From assembly GCA_030248215.1 (NCBI GenBank), contig JASANG010001215.1, positions 148,465-212,464 of the forward strand: 64,000 bases of DNA, given 5' to 3'. The notes beneath the pieces were generated by a model that saw only the letters and a program-made list of their open reading frames with translations, had not been told where the DNA came from and made no database searches. This document shows positions 35,801 through 47,689 of this stretch, piece by piece. Both the position numbers and the translations under genes were made by a program. Within the stretch, counting starts at the first letter, position 1; every line of letters starts with the position of its first letter. The DNA comes from Enoplolaimus lenunculus (Eukaryota; Nematoda; Enoplea; Enoplida; Thoracostomopsidae).

Positions 35801-38800
35801 ACAAAGAATTCACAAAAAATACAGTCAACGAAAAGCTTAAAAACGACCAGTCTTTCAGGGATGACTAGTGTTAATTGAATATGGCAACTGTACATTATTC
35901 TTAGTCGTATTCAAATCAATAAACAATAAAAATCATAAAGAATAACAGCATAAACTTTGTGCACTAACCTGGTTCTTGTTTCATTATATTCAAACTTGTT
36001 ATAGCAGCAGACGCAAGCAACGGAGGAAGTGACGCCGAAAAGCAGTAACCGAGACCAGAAAGACGCTGAAATAGAAAAAGTAAATCTACATATAAAGTTA
36101 CAGAAAGAAATTTAATTTTTATTTAGCGCATCAATCGTATTACGATAGGTTTCAGAAATTTCGAACATTAAACAGTAAAATAGATAAATCCTAGATATTC
36201 ACAATAAAGCTAATGCTATTTTCAGTAAGATCTACAAACAATCCCATTGTAGCATTACAAACCAACCTGTATTACACTCTACGTACCTTCGAAAACTAAG
36301 TAATAAGCCTAATAATTTAGTTTACAAACTCTTTCTACCTTTTCTATTTGGGCATTGTGCTTAAATTGTTCCCTGTCTAGTGTGTTTCCCAATAATATTC
36401 TAATCCTCATGTGCATTGAGACAACAATTAAATAGTTACAGCTAATCTAGTAAATTGATGCAATGACTACGAGAAACCACAGCAGCTTGCCGTACAACGT
36501 TGCAAACAGCATTGAGTATCCTAACATACCCTTAAAGTTATATGCATCGCGTCAAATAAGAATACACTCTCGAAGAACAACAGCACAAAATAATAAATTT
36601 CCAGCAGCATAACCTATTTTAGTCTTCGATCTTCCTCAAGGCGTCCTGAGCCGCTGTACAATCTCTAAAAACAAATCTTGCTACTACAAATTACAGAATA
36701 TAATAAAATGACCCATATGTACTTGATGATCAACAACGTACGACCGACCACAACAAAAGCCACCGCCGGACGCTGCTGCATTCTCGAGCGACACACAAAT
36801 CATATCAATGTCTTCAACCTGAAAAAACATATAAACAAAAATAATATTCCGTAATAGCTAAATCAAACATTAACATTATTATAGCAAATTACATCCTAAT
36901 CACTGACACAACCGAACACAAAAAATGAACTGCATTAAAAGTCAAAGTGAAAACAATGTTTGAAAATTACTTATTAAATTCGGAATGTCGCGAAATACTA
37001 ATACGGAAATTATGTTTATATTGCAGTTCTCGTTTGCCTAAACTTTCTATTCTTCGAACATCTGCAACACAACATACTCAACTGACTCCAAAACCCAAAT
37101 CGTCTAAGCACACCATTCAGTGATTTCAAGGTTACATATTTTATCACCAACTAGTGATAGGTGCTACACATATTTGAGAATACGGGCACAAGACAAGATA
37201 ATACCTAATTATAATGGTCAGAAACCAACATGTTAACAAACATACGTCAATATTATAATGTTCTGTAATGCCGCGGCCGCTTGCTCCAAGCACAGCAAAC
37301 GATAGGCTTTCATCAATAAAAATACGCACTTTGTACTTCCACTTGAGCTCAAGCTGCAACAAGCATAATGCAGTAAACATTCGAAATCGTGTAGAACAAA
37401 TAAATTGACAATTCAATTCGATAAACATTTTGGACAAATACAACAAAAACATTGGCCGGATACAAAAATGCACACTATAATAACAGTCTCAGAAAACTAC
37501 CGCATGAGATTTGAAGTTAATATGGTATTTACGTTAATGATATGTGTTCCAATTGCTTTTCCATATTAATTATTTTCGCGAAATATTTACGTTATTTAGC
37601 AAATTAATCTTATTTCCGTAAAAACACTGTACGTTTTTATTTATGATTTTTCATAAATTTGAATAAAATTATACTCGAACACTCACCAGTTTTGGTAGCT
37701 GGCAAATCTTTCCCGTATTTAAGTAAATGCCTTCAATGACAAGGAAACGTCTTGTTACACTGGCCTTTTTTGGATTCTGAAAAAACAACTTGCAGTCTTC
37801 GCTGGAACAGAAACAGAAATCGGCACAAGAATTTCAATACTGCATCAACGAAACACTACTAATTGATTGAACACAAAATTAATATGGTGTTTGATCACCA
37901 ATTCGCGTTTTCATTACTAAGTTTTCCAAGTTCTTTAAAAACATGCATCGGGTAAAATTGAAAATATTATAACGAATTTGCAGACCAAACAAAAGTTGCA
38001 AAATGAAGGTGTCTCATAGTATAATTTTCTCAGACATTATAAATATATACACGTCAATGCTTAATAATTTGCAAACAAGCGTGTAAAATTCCTGGTCGCG
38101 CGTCTACAAATATTAAAAGAGGGCAACAAGAAGTGGAATTTTCACAAAATTCAGGCCGATACAGGTATTCTGATGGAGCCCTGAGTTTTACCCAACGCCG
38201 ATAACTGCACCAACTTTGAAAATACATAAGATTGCGTTACAGTTTGTAACTAGTAGTGACTAATATGAAACCTGTTCGAATTTAAGTTTTGTTACAGTTG
38301 ACACTACATGTTGTTGGAGTGTAGCCCGAATATACTGTGTAAGAATTTGAAAATAAAAGCAACACATGATTAAAGTCGTCGAAATACCTTTGTGATATGC
38401 TGCAACTTGGTCAAAACATTAACATTCATGGCAAAAATGAGTACTACGTAGACGTTCTGCACTGCAACACCACACACAAAATTGCGTTATTCTTATTCCA
38501 TTCGCAGTGGCGGCTCCTACATAATATTTCACACTAAGAATTCAGCTATATGCAAAATATTTCGGAAAGAAGAAAGCCAGCGAGCATGCTTGCCCATACG
38601 GTAAGCAATATCATATGGGTATGACGAAAGTGGTAACAACAAAACTAATTCGGGTCCATCACTTCATATTGAGGTTAGAAACACTGCGAACTAATGGTTT
38701 TGGTTTAAGCCAACCTGTTTGTCTCTCTGTGCTTGAATTTTCAACAACCGTTCGAGATCATTATAATCGTTGTGCTCAAAAAATTCCACTCTACTTCTTG

Positions 38801-41471
38801 ACGCTTGAATGCCTTTTTGAATTGCAAAGTTCACAGCCTTGTCGCTAAAACATATATCAACTGTACTTAATATTTCCGCATTATCACACGCACACTAGAG
38901 AACTTTTTGAAAGTGGTTGACAACTTCCGAAACTAAAAAGCTACTGCATCAGCCAACATGCTGAAGCGAACAAGCTTTAGTGCATTGTCTACTGAAGCAT
39001 TTTTACCTTCAGTATCTACCACACTGAAGCTCTTTGGCTTTAGTGTGTCGGCTACTGAGACCAAAAATGTTTCAATTGCCAACACACTGCAGCACTTCAT
39101 CTAAACACACACTTCATCTAAACTAACAGATGCGTATAACTTTAATGAAGGGTTTAAACAATAAACAAGGTAAGTCAACAAAAAATCAATCAAGTTCTAC
39201 TAGCAAACTGTGTTAATTTATGTTTACTCGTCTTTCACTGCTATCTACATGTGCAGGTCTAACAACATTCCCACAATGCTCGCTTAGTTAATACTAACCA
39301 AAAGATAATATCTCCTCGTTTAGCATACGCAGGTATGGCACTGGCAATTGTGGCGAACCCGTACGAATAAAGCACAGCTTCTTCACACTTCATGAATGAC
39401 GCAAGTTCTTCTTCGAGGTCCAAATGAACGTCTGCAACAAAACATATTACAGTACTATCGAGAATTTTTTTAAAAGATTGAATATTACATGACATAAGTA
39501 ACTGAATTAAAATTTATGGCAGTATTGAGAGCGTATAAAATACAAACCAAAATTTCATTTGTATTTGTTAAAAAGGCCTTGCCAAACAGCACTCAGGGTT
39601 TAACTAATGTCGACGATCGAATGAAGCTAATTTTGGCCGCCCAACTTATTCTGGGGCTTCAGCCACATAAAAACAACTGCATGATAAGCAAAGATTACGA
39701 CAGTGACACAAGCACTAAACTTGGATTGAAGTCAGAACACATCACAGCAAATACACCTTGATATACCTACCCACCGTTCCATAAAATCCTCGAGGTCCAC
39801 AAGAACCAACACCGTACTTATTCACAGCTTCAACAGCAGCGTTCTAAAAACATAATACAATTTGGCCATACAATGTGTATCAGCAGTTAAATTCAGCAGC
39901 CAACAAAAATAACACTAACCACACTAAACAGACCCTTTAAAATTTTATCCAAAAATAAACAGATATATATACTTTTTACAGTGCTACTTTGACCCACGTA
40001 ACGTACATATGTATTTCACAACGAAAAGAAACTCTGCTTACAAAGGGTTTGAAGCAAACAAGCCGTTCCTCAAGAAATTCAACAGAGGTAAACGCAACAA
40101 CGAATATGAAATTGGCGACGATTCATTACAAACACACTAACCAAACCACTAACCTCAATTCTTTCATCTCCAACTAATCCCAAAAAATTTAATGTTGCAA
40201 GATTCAGGCATGACTGATTGTCGATTGAGATATATTTGCCAAATTTCCTAAATTTAAATTTTAAACTATATACAATCAACGAACATGTGTATCAAAACAC
40301 AAAGGATATATTCACTAACATGCTAAAGATAGATATCATTAATATTACGCGCGTTAAATTCTAAGTACGGCGCTATATTGTTTGATTATTTTAATGCTTC
40401 CTTAGCGGGCGTCTACCACAGCCGTTCTGCGCCAAACGTAACCGCAAACCAAATCGTAAATAAGATTTTCTGACTTACAACGGCTCAAAGGATTTTACAT
40501 GTGTTAACCGAGGTAAAATAGAGATTCAAAACGTACGATAATACAGGAACTACAAACTACTGTACAATATACCAACCCTTCAATGAAATGTTGATTTAGA
40601 AGGTTATCTGTTTCAATCGATGGCACAAGCGGTTCAGGTACCCATTCGCGAATTAGCTCTTCTTTCTCCTACAACAAGTATAAAATATATAAGTAAAAAC
40701 AAACTCGTATGAACTATGCATCATTATAAAGTTCGATATTTCTACGATAAAATTTATGCAAGGAAATCCTTTTAAAATTGAAAAAAGTTTAATACTACAT
40801 AGGGTATGGTAGAATCCAGGCGCTTATTGTACTGATTCCAACACAGGTTTAATTTTATAGCACAAAAGTATAACATAGTCACGCTCACGCTCAATACTGA
40901 GTGTTCTGTAACACGTTAATAACTTTAGTATCGGAGTATATTCGGTAGTAAAGTATCGGTTCAACAATTATCAATAATTAATAGTAATAGCATACATACC
41001 TTTTCGGTTAACTTATGGACTTCGTTTAAGGCATAGCTCTTGTGAAACAGTAACCACACGATCCAAACTGCAAGAAAAACCTCCAGCACCAGATGGTACA
41101 AGGGAGCCTGCAAATAAACACGACTTATAATAAACCTTACACTCGCAGTTAGTTCAAGAAACACAGTACGCACATACAAGACCTGCTTAACCTCAAAATC
41201 AAATTATAAAAACTATGCAGTACTATAAGCTTAACTTGATTACACATATACTATTAACTTTTCCGGTTGTACCTTGGCATATAATATGACATTAATTTGA
41301 ATTAAAAATTTCACAATAGATTTAACAGCACAATTAACACAAAATTAAACGTATTTAACCCCCTCACCAAAGCACAGGTATAAAGTACTTACATACGCTA
41401 CACACTCCAAATCTACTTACTTCCAAAACTGTGGCCTGTACAATATCATACAACTGCCACAGTACGAACAT
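32872..41471 (-). CDS. SPTLC1: Serine palmitoyltransferase subunit 1, left-arm copy, 14 exons, one-base insertion in exon 7
   Basis: SPTLC1 is the non-catalytic ER-membrane partner of SPTLC2 in the first step of sphingolipid synthesis (serine plus acyl-CoA). Exons: 41471-41421, 41107-41000, 40668-40577, 40247-40154, 39843-39771, 39431-39299, 38844-38715, 37801-37687, 37353-37246, 36818-36723, 36065-35969, 34488-34313, 33569-33496 and 33001-32872. Without the extra base they give 491 residues (human 473). Start [52 protein letters not shown] carries the Cys equivalent to human C133; [71 protein letters not shown]; last exon [15 protein letters not shown]. As in the family there is no PLP lysine. 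Exon 7 reads GCACAGAGAGAC where the right arm has GCACAAGAGAC; the extra G breaks the frame unless it is a sequencing error. Exons 1-10 lie in the inverted repeat; 11-14 are seen only here. Confidence 0.95.
35426..36171. repeat. Exact 60-bp direct repeat flanking SPTLC1 exon 11
   Basis: Bases 35426-35485 and 36112-36171 are identical. They start TTAATTTTTATTTAGCGCAT and end TTTCGAACATTAA. The start-to-start distance is 686 bp and SPTLC1 exon 11 lies between. The outer copy ends 18 bp from the first base visibly paired with the right arm. Confidence 0.95.
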
Positions 41472-42369
41472 TAGTAGGTAATTTGCAACAAATTATTTCT
41501 AATATGATCATATATCTTGAAAAAGTATACATAGAAAACATTTGCCTCGAAATAGTCAAATTATGTATATAGTTTTATTACTTTCGGGTCGAGAGCTGAC
41601 CTCGAATACACCAAAAGACCCGTAACACTTTGATTTTATTGTGACAAGGCACAAATAGTTGCATTTTCGCGTTTAAAACATTTAAGGCATTGTCTAATAA
41701 ATTATTTGTCATACGCATTTATAACGTCACGCTATGTTAAAATTTTTTCCAGTCTATTCGGTTTATCCGGGAGCGAAAACGACACTAAAGCTCAGAATTA
41801 GGGATTGTAACGAGGGTGTTTTGAGACAGTGTGAGTTGTCCCGGTCCTGTTCGAAGGGTATGTCGACAGCAGCCAAGTGAAGAATAAAGTAAAAGAAATA
41901 AATTTTGGCCGTAATTAACGCAATTATAACTCGGATACAGGTGTCCAAACGTTGCAATATAAACACTCAATTTTATTAAACCGAACAGCCGCGACGAAAA
42001 ACCGTTGTTTCCTGACTAAAACTTGTCCACTAACCACAAAAATTGCTAAAATCACTGAAATCCGTAATATCCGTAGTACTTGCAAATATATGTCCGTAAC
42101 TATGTCTGAAAACTGACCAAAACGCTAGCTAGTAATTATTTTAGCCGAAACCTCTCATAAATTAATCTCGAAAAATTGGCAGAATTGAAGTGGGACTTTG
42201 AAAAGCGTCCAATAGACTCGCGCAAGGGAAACTTTGCAGATATTAGCGGCCATAGGAGCATAAACAGCGCCGGCTGCAACTGAGGTCCGGGGAACTGTGG
42301 TTATGGAGCAACCACCCACAGGAACCCTGCCCGACATGTAGGTGTCCGAACAGTCAACGATAAAATTAG

Positions 42370-44060
42370 TTAGAGAGACAGGCTGCGTGGCTCAGTGATG
42401 AATCGTTCATTAAAGGATCCCCAGACCTGAAGTTCGAAGCATGTAAAGCATGTGAGACATGTGTGTCCCAGTTTATATGCAATGCATACCGTCCACACTA
42501 TGTTGTATGCTCGCAATCAGTGTGAGACATGCATATCCTTTATGTGCACATGCAATATAGTGCAATGCTTTGTACGTATGCTAACTGTAAGTATGTGAGA
42601 CATACTTGTCCTTGTAAATATGCAATAAATGCAGTGCACATTGCGGTGTACGGTCGACAGATATAGTCGACGAAAAAGGCAGTCGGAGAGGCGGGCTGCG
42701 TGGCGCAGTGGTAGAATGCTCGCTTAAGGATCCGTAGGCTGAGAATTCGATCCCCACTCTAGCCCGCCTTTCCAGCCGCTTAGTAAAAGTTCTGATGTCC
42801 CGGATCCTACCTGACTGACATAGGGGCTACGCCGTGAGCGCAATGGTAAACTGCCGCGCTATGAACGCGGTATCCAGTCGAAAATAGGATGGACGGGCAA
42901 GGGACGTCCTAAGTTGAAAATAAGGGCATGTAAGTATGTGAGACATACTTGTCCTTGTGAATATGCAATAAGTGCAGTGCACATTGTGGTGTACGGTCGA
43001 CAGATAGTCGAGGAAAAAGGCAGTTGGAGAGGCGGGCTGCGTGGCGCAGTGGCGTGAGCGCAATGGTAAACTGCCGCGCTATGAACACGGTATCCAGTCG
43101 AAAATAGGATGGACGGTCAAGGGACGACCTTGTTGAAAATAAGGGCATGTAAGTATGTGAGACATACTTGTCCTTGTAAATATGCAATAAGTGCAGTACA
43201 CATTGTGGTGTACGGTCGACAATAGTCGAGGAAAAAGGCAGTTGGAGAGGCGGGCTGCGTGGCGCAGTGGTAGAGTGCTCGCTTAAGGATCCGTAGGCTG
43301 AGAGTTCAATCCTCGTTCTAGCCCGCTTTTCCAGCTGCTTAGTAAATGGTCTGATGTCCGGGATCCTACCTGACTGACACTAACTGGCAGCATTCGGTCG
43401 ACACATAATCGATGAAAATGTAGTTGGCGAGGCGGGTGTAAGCATGTGAGACATGCTTGTCCGTTATGTGCATATGCAATATAGTGCAGTGCACTGCATG
43501 TATGCTAGCTGGCAGCATACGGTCGACAAATATAGTCGACAAAAAATGCAGTTGGACAGGCGGGCTGCGTGGCGCAGTGGTAGAGTGCTCGCTTAAGGAT
43601 CCATAGGCTGAGAGTTCGATCCCCGCTCGTGCCAGCTTTTCCAGCTGCTTAGTTGAAAGGTCTGAAGTCCCGGTTCCTACCTTGACTGACATGGGGGCTA
43701 CGCCGTGAGCGCATTGGTAAACTGCCGCGCTATGAACACGGTATCCAGTCGAAAATAGGATGGACGGTCAAGGGACGACCTTGTTGAAAATAAGGGCATG
43801 TAAGCATGTGAGACATGCTTGTCCGTTATGTGCATATGCAATATAGTGCAGTGCACTGCATGTATGCTAGCTGGCAGCATACGGTCGACAAATATAGTCG
43901 ACGAAAAATGCAGTTGGACAGGCGGGCTGCGTGGCGCAGTGGTAGAGTGCTCGCTTAAGGATCCATAGGCTGAGAGTTCGATCCCCGCTCTAGTCCGCTT
44001 TTCCAGCTGCTTAGTAAAAGGTCTGATGTCCCTCAGTTCGAACCTAGACTGACAGCGGGC
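42370..44060 (+). repeat. Array of tRNA-like SINE units with hairpin spacers (left arm)
   Basis: Repeated modules: tRNA-like head I (GGCGGGCTGCGTGGCGCAG with A box TGGCGCAGTGG and B-like AGTTCGATCC; about 42689, 43248, 43559, 43920, truncated at 43031, degraded at 42381); head II (GGGGCTACGCCGTGAGCGCA, with a perfect CCGCG/CGCGG anticodon-like stem in the 42820 copy; also 43050 and 43686); and spacers containing AAGCATGTGAGACATGCTT or AAGTATGTGAGACATACTT hairpins plus GTCGAC palindromes. Units follow in tandem with a variable 180-370 bp period. The T and anticodon stems of head I pair poorly, so these are not functional tRNA genes by inspection. Confidence 0.8.
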
Positions 44061-44538
44061 TACGTGGCAGCTTGAAAAACCACGTAAATATGGTTAGCGT
44101 ATTCATTTATTTGACACAAAATATACATCTGACCGCAATCATATATCTTAATATCGTAGAATTTGCCTACGAGCCAAACTTTTGTTTTTCCGGTTGTATA
44201 ATTGAATTATGTTGCCTCTTGTTTCCACTAGCTACGTATTTTAGTGCCACAAAGTAGACGACTGAGAAAATATTTATCGGTCAAAGTCAAGATTTTTTGC
44301 CTTTGCTGGTTATTTTTTTTGAGGGTTTCTGGTAATTTAGTGACGATATATCAAAATATTTCTCCGGTATACTGCCCTGGTTCTAATTCGGGCAGGTACC
44401 AAGAAAAGTTTTAGCGTTCCAATGCACAGCAAATAACAAACTTTGGCTCATCCTGAAATTGGACATCTAGCCGAGTAGGAAAGCGTGACCAATCTCATGT
44501 ATCCCGCCAAAAAAATTAGATAGATTATTGCCAAAGTG

Positions 44539-44637
44539 ACGGCCCGTGTACAGATCGGTTGCGGAAAGTATTTCCCTGGGACTAGAAAAGAGTATTAAGC
44601 TTAAACTTTATTGTTCTGCCCCTGTTCATTACACTGG
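44539..44637. mobile_element. Short MITE family M1 inside block A (left arm)
   Basis: The octamer CCAAAGTG flanks it (44531-44538 and 44638-44645). It keeps GAGTATTAAGCTTAAAC and TTCTGCCCCTGTTCATTAC but has lost the TTAGGC-like centre. It recurs in the second block (about 46935-47035) and in the mirrored places of the right arm. Confidence 0.88.
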
Positions 44638-45005
44638 CCAAAGTGCAAAAGGGTTCTAAGTTCACTTTAGGTGGAAACTCAAAGCGCGGTGCAGTCAGGA
44701 AGCGACCCCCTATTCTAAATTTCTTGGTACGCCACTGCAAGGTGCTGTATACCACAATGAACAGTTTGATCAACGGTTCGCAGTACACGTTACATTGGGG
44801 GCGGAACCGTCTAGTCTGGCGCCTACAATAATATAATATTGTTCGTTCCGTCCCAGTTTATTGGCCAATATGTGGCTGAAATCTCAATGCAATATAAACC
44901 CTTTCTCATGCCAAAACTTTATGTGTTTAAAATTTTTATACGTATTAATCAGGATAGGTAGTCAATGGAAATTCTGCGTTCAGGAGTCAGATCAGAATAA
45001 AAGAA

Positions 45006-46503
45006 ATGATTTATGTACAGTTATTAAGTGGTCCAAGATTAAGCTGTTTGCAGACGATGCTAAATTTTATAGTGAAATAAAAAATGAATCAGATATGATG
45101 TTTCTTCAACAAGATTTAGATGCTGTAGTACGTTGGTCTTTAGTGTGGCAACTCCCAATTGCTATCACTAAATGCCAAGCAATGAGGTACGGTTCAGCTA
45201 TCACTGCGCGTAGATCTTATTACATAGATGGTACAGAACTTTGTTCGAAACAAGAAGCTTGTGATCTTGGTGTTATGTTCAATGAAGGCTTTAAATCTTC
45301 TTCATATGTGAATACTATCTGCAGAAAAGCTTATAACGTTATCAATATTTTATTTAGATCTTTTCCACAGAGCAATAATAAATCGATTCTAGTCGCGTAT
45401 AAAAGTTTTTTTTTTGCCAATATTGGAATATTGTTCTCCCGTCTGGTCGCCCTATTTACTGGGTGACATTGACAAGATAGAAAAAGTTCAGCGATATTTT
45501 ACACGGCGAGTGTGCACTAGACATGGTATGACAAATTTAACATATCTTGAGCGTCTGTCTATGTTAGATCTAAAACCATTGGAACGTAGAAGATTAATTA
45601 ACGACTTAGTTATGTGCTATAAAATAGTGCATAATGAGGTTGATATAAAATTCAATGACTTTTTTGCAATGAAACGTGATCCCAGAACTCGTGGACACTC
45701 TCTGAAATTGTTTGTCTGCAGTAACAGGTCCGATATCGGTAAATATTGTTTTGCCAAAAGAGTTGTGCGTATCTGGAATTCGTTGCCTGAAACTATATGT
45801 GATTTGCCTCTAGTCACTGCTTCGAATTGCACTAACTTTAGAAAGCGGTTAGATAAAATAAACCTGGACCAATGGTTGAAATTTTCCTGGTAATATGCAT
45901 GACTTGCCTTTGTTTGTTTATCATTTGTTTGTTTATTGTTTGCTTATCATTTGTAAGGATGTATGTAAGTGGGTGTTTTTCTGCCCCTTTACATTCTTTT
46001 CACCCTCCCGGCGTTCGTTAGTGAATTTATACTTGTTCTTTTTATGCTTTGTTTTCCGCCAATGCTATGTTTTTCTGTTTAGTTTCTGTTATATAAAAAC
46101 CCTCGTTATTCAATTTTATTGCAATATTTTGTTTGGATACACTGTTTTGCTTTTGCTATACACCTATATTACTGTTTAGAACGTTTTGTGTACAGGGCGA
46201 TTGAGTATTCTCTGGGTCGCAGGTGCTGGATCGGGGTTGGCGACCCCCAGCGTCTTGCGGGTTGGAGAATACTCAATTGTACCATGTGGCTGTGGAATAA
46301 ATGTAAAAAAACTGGATAAGGGAAGGCGTTCTCTGAAAGTGTATCTGTACTATTCGTAGCATACAATGTTTAAGAACTAGTTCGCGCCATTGTCAAAAAA
46401 TTAATAGATTCGCCATTTAATCAATGTTACTGTTTTTTCTCTGCGCCTTGTCTTATTTGCCGGGTTGGTTGGTGGGAACTTATTCTTATTCTTATTCTTA
46501 TTC
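45006..46503 (+). mobile_element. 5'-truncated LINE (CR1/Jockey-type reverse transcriptase), left arm
   Basis: It encodes the C-terminal half of a reverse transcriptase: KLFADDAKFYSEI (the FADD box), then a QQDLDAVVRWSLVWQL segment and DLGVMFN, then, after a shift of frame at a T run near 45405-45416, PILEYCSPVWSPYLLGD, IEKVQRYFTRRV and FAKRVVRIWNSLPE. Endonuclease and N-terminal RT are absent, as usual for 5' truncation. The 3' UTR ends with a strong hairpin, AATAAATG and a short TTCTTA tail. The uninterrupted second block at 47401 serves as an empty site and fixes both ends. One frame break; otherwise the retained part looks fresh. Confidence 0.88.
46200..46277 (+). other. Stem-loop in the LINE 3' UTR (left arm)
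   Basis: ATTGAGTATTCTC pairs with GAGAATACTCAAT (13 bp, perfect), enclosing an inner GGGTCGC/GCGACCC stem. LINE 3' ends often carry stem-loops bound by their own reverse transcriptase. AATAAATG follows within 30 bp. Confidence 0.75.
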
Positions 46504-47689
46504 TTATAAACACGGACGGAAAGTTGTATAATTTTTGCGGGGAATGATCTAGCTAGGGTATGCAACATGGCTTCTAGAGAGCCATGATGACTGTCACGAG
46601 TGTGCTCAACACGTGTTATTGCCGTTATATCTGTCAAAGTGGATTTTTAGTGCAATAAGGCTTGCACTAATTTCTTGCCTGAAACTTGAAAGGAGAACCG
46701 TGCGTTACGTATGTTTATTTTGTAAAATTTGATTTAGTGAGGATATCCAATATTTCTCCGGCATACTGCCCTGGTTGTAATTCGGGCAAGTACCAAGAAA
46801 AGTTTTAGCGTTCCAATGCACAGCAAATAACAAACTTTGGCTCATCCTGAAATTGGTCTCCTAGCCGAGTAGGAAAGCGTGACCAATCTCATGTATCCCG
46901 CCAAAAAAATTAGATGGATTATTGCCAAAGTGACGGCCGTGTACAGATAGGTTGCGGAAAGTATTTCTCTGGGACTAGAAAAGAGTATTAAGCTTAAACG
47001 TTATTGTTCCGCTCCTGTTCATTACACTGGCCAAAGTGCTAAAGGGTTCTAAGTTCACTTTAGGTGGAGACCCAAAGTACGGTGCAGTCAGGAAGCGACC
47101 CCCCTAATCTAAATTTCTTGGTACGAAACTGCAAGGCGCTGTATACCACAATGAACAGTTTGATCAACGGTTCGCAGTACATGTTACATTGGGGGCCGAT
47201 CCGGCTAGTCTCGCGACTACAATATTATAATACTGTTCGTTCCGTCCCAGTTTATTGGCCAATATGTGGCTGAAATCTCAATGCAATATAAACCATTTCT
47301 CATGCCAAAACTCTATGTGTTTAGAACTTTTCATACGTATTCAAGCAGGATAGGTAGTCAATGGAAATGCGGCGCTCAGGAGTCAGATCAGAATAAAAGA
47401 ATTTATAAATACGGACGGAACGTTGTAAAATTTTTGCGGTGAATGATCTAGCTAGAATATGCAACATGGCTTCTAGGGAGCCATGATGACTGTCACGAGT
47501 GTGCTCAACACGTGTTATTGCCGTTATGGCTGTCAAAGTGGATTTTTAGTGCAATAAGACTTGCACTATTTTCTTACCTGAAACTTGAAAGGAGAACCGT
47601 GCGTTACGTATGTTTATTGTAAAATTTGAAGATTACTTGCGTATAATAACATAATACGTACGTAAACTAAAACATTACGTTTATTTAAC

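Larger units (their letters stand above)
44340..47635 (+). repeat. Local tandem duplication of a roughly 0.9-kb block, first copy split by a LINE
   Basis: Block A (44340-45005) plus block B (46504-46735) is repeated without interruption as 46740-47635. The copies differ by a few percent. Each block A contains the same M1 MITE insertion, so the MITE predates the duplication. Confidence 0.92.

Noticed and set aside
42689-42775. A functional tRNA gene
   Set aside because: A and B boxes and a GCGGGCT/AGCCCGC end pairing exist, but the anticodon and T stems do not fold well, and the unit repeats in a SINE-like array.
43366-43692. A 108-residue protein from the SINE array
   Set aside because: It is an accidental open frame across repeat modules; it repeats with the array and has no family likeness.
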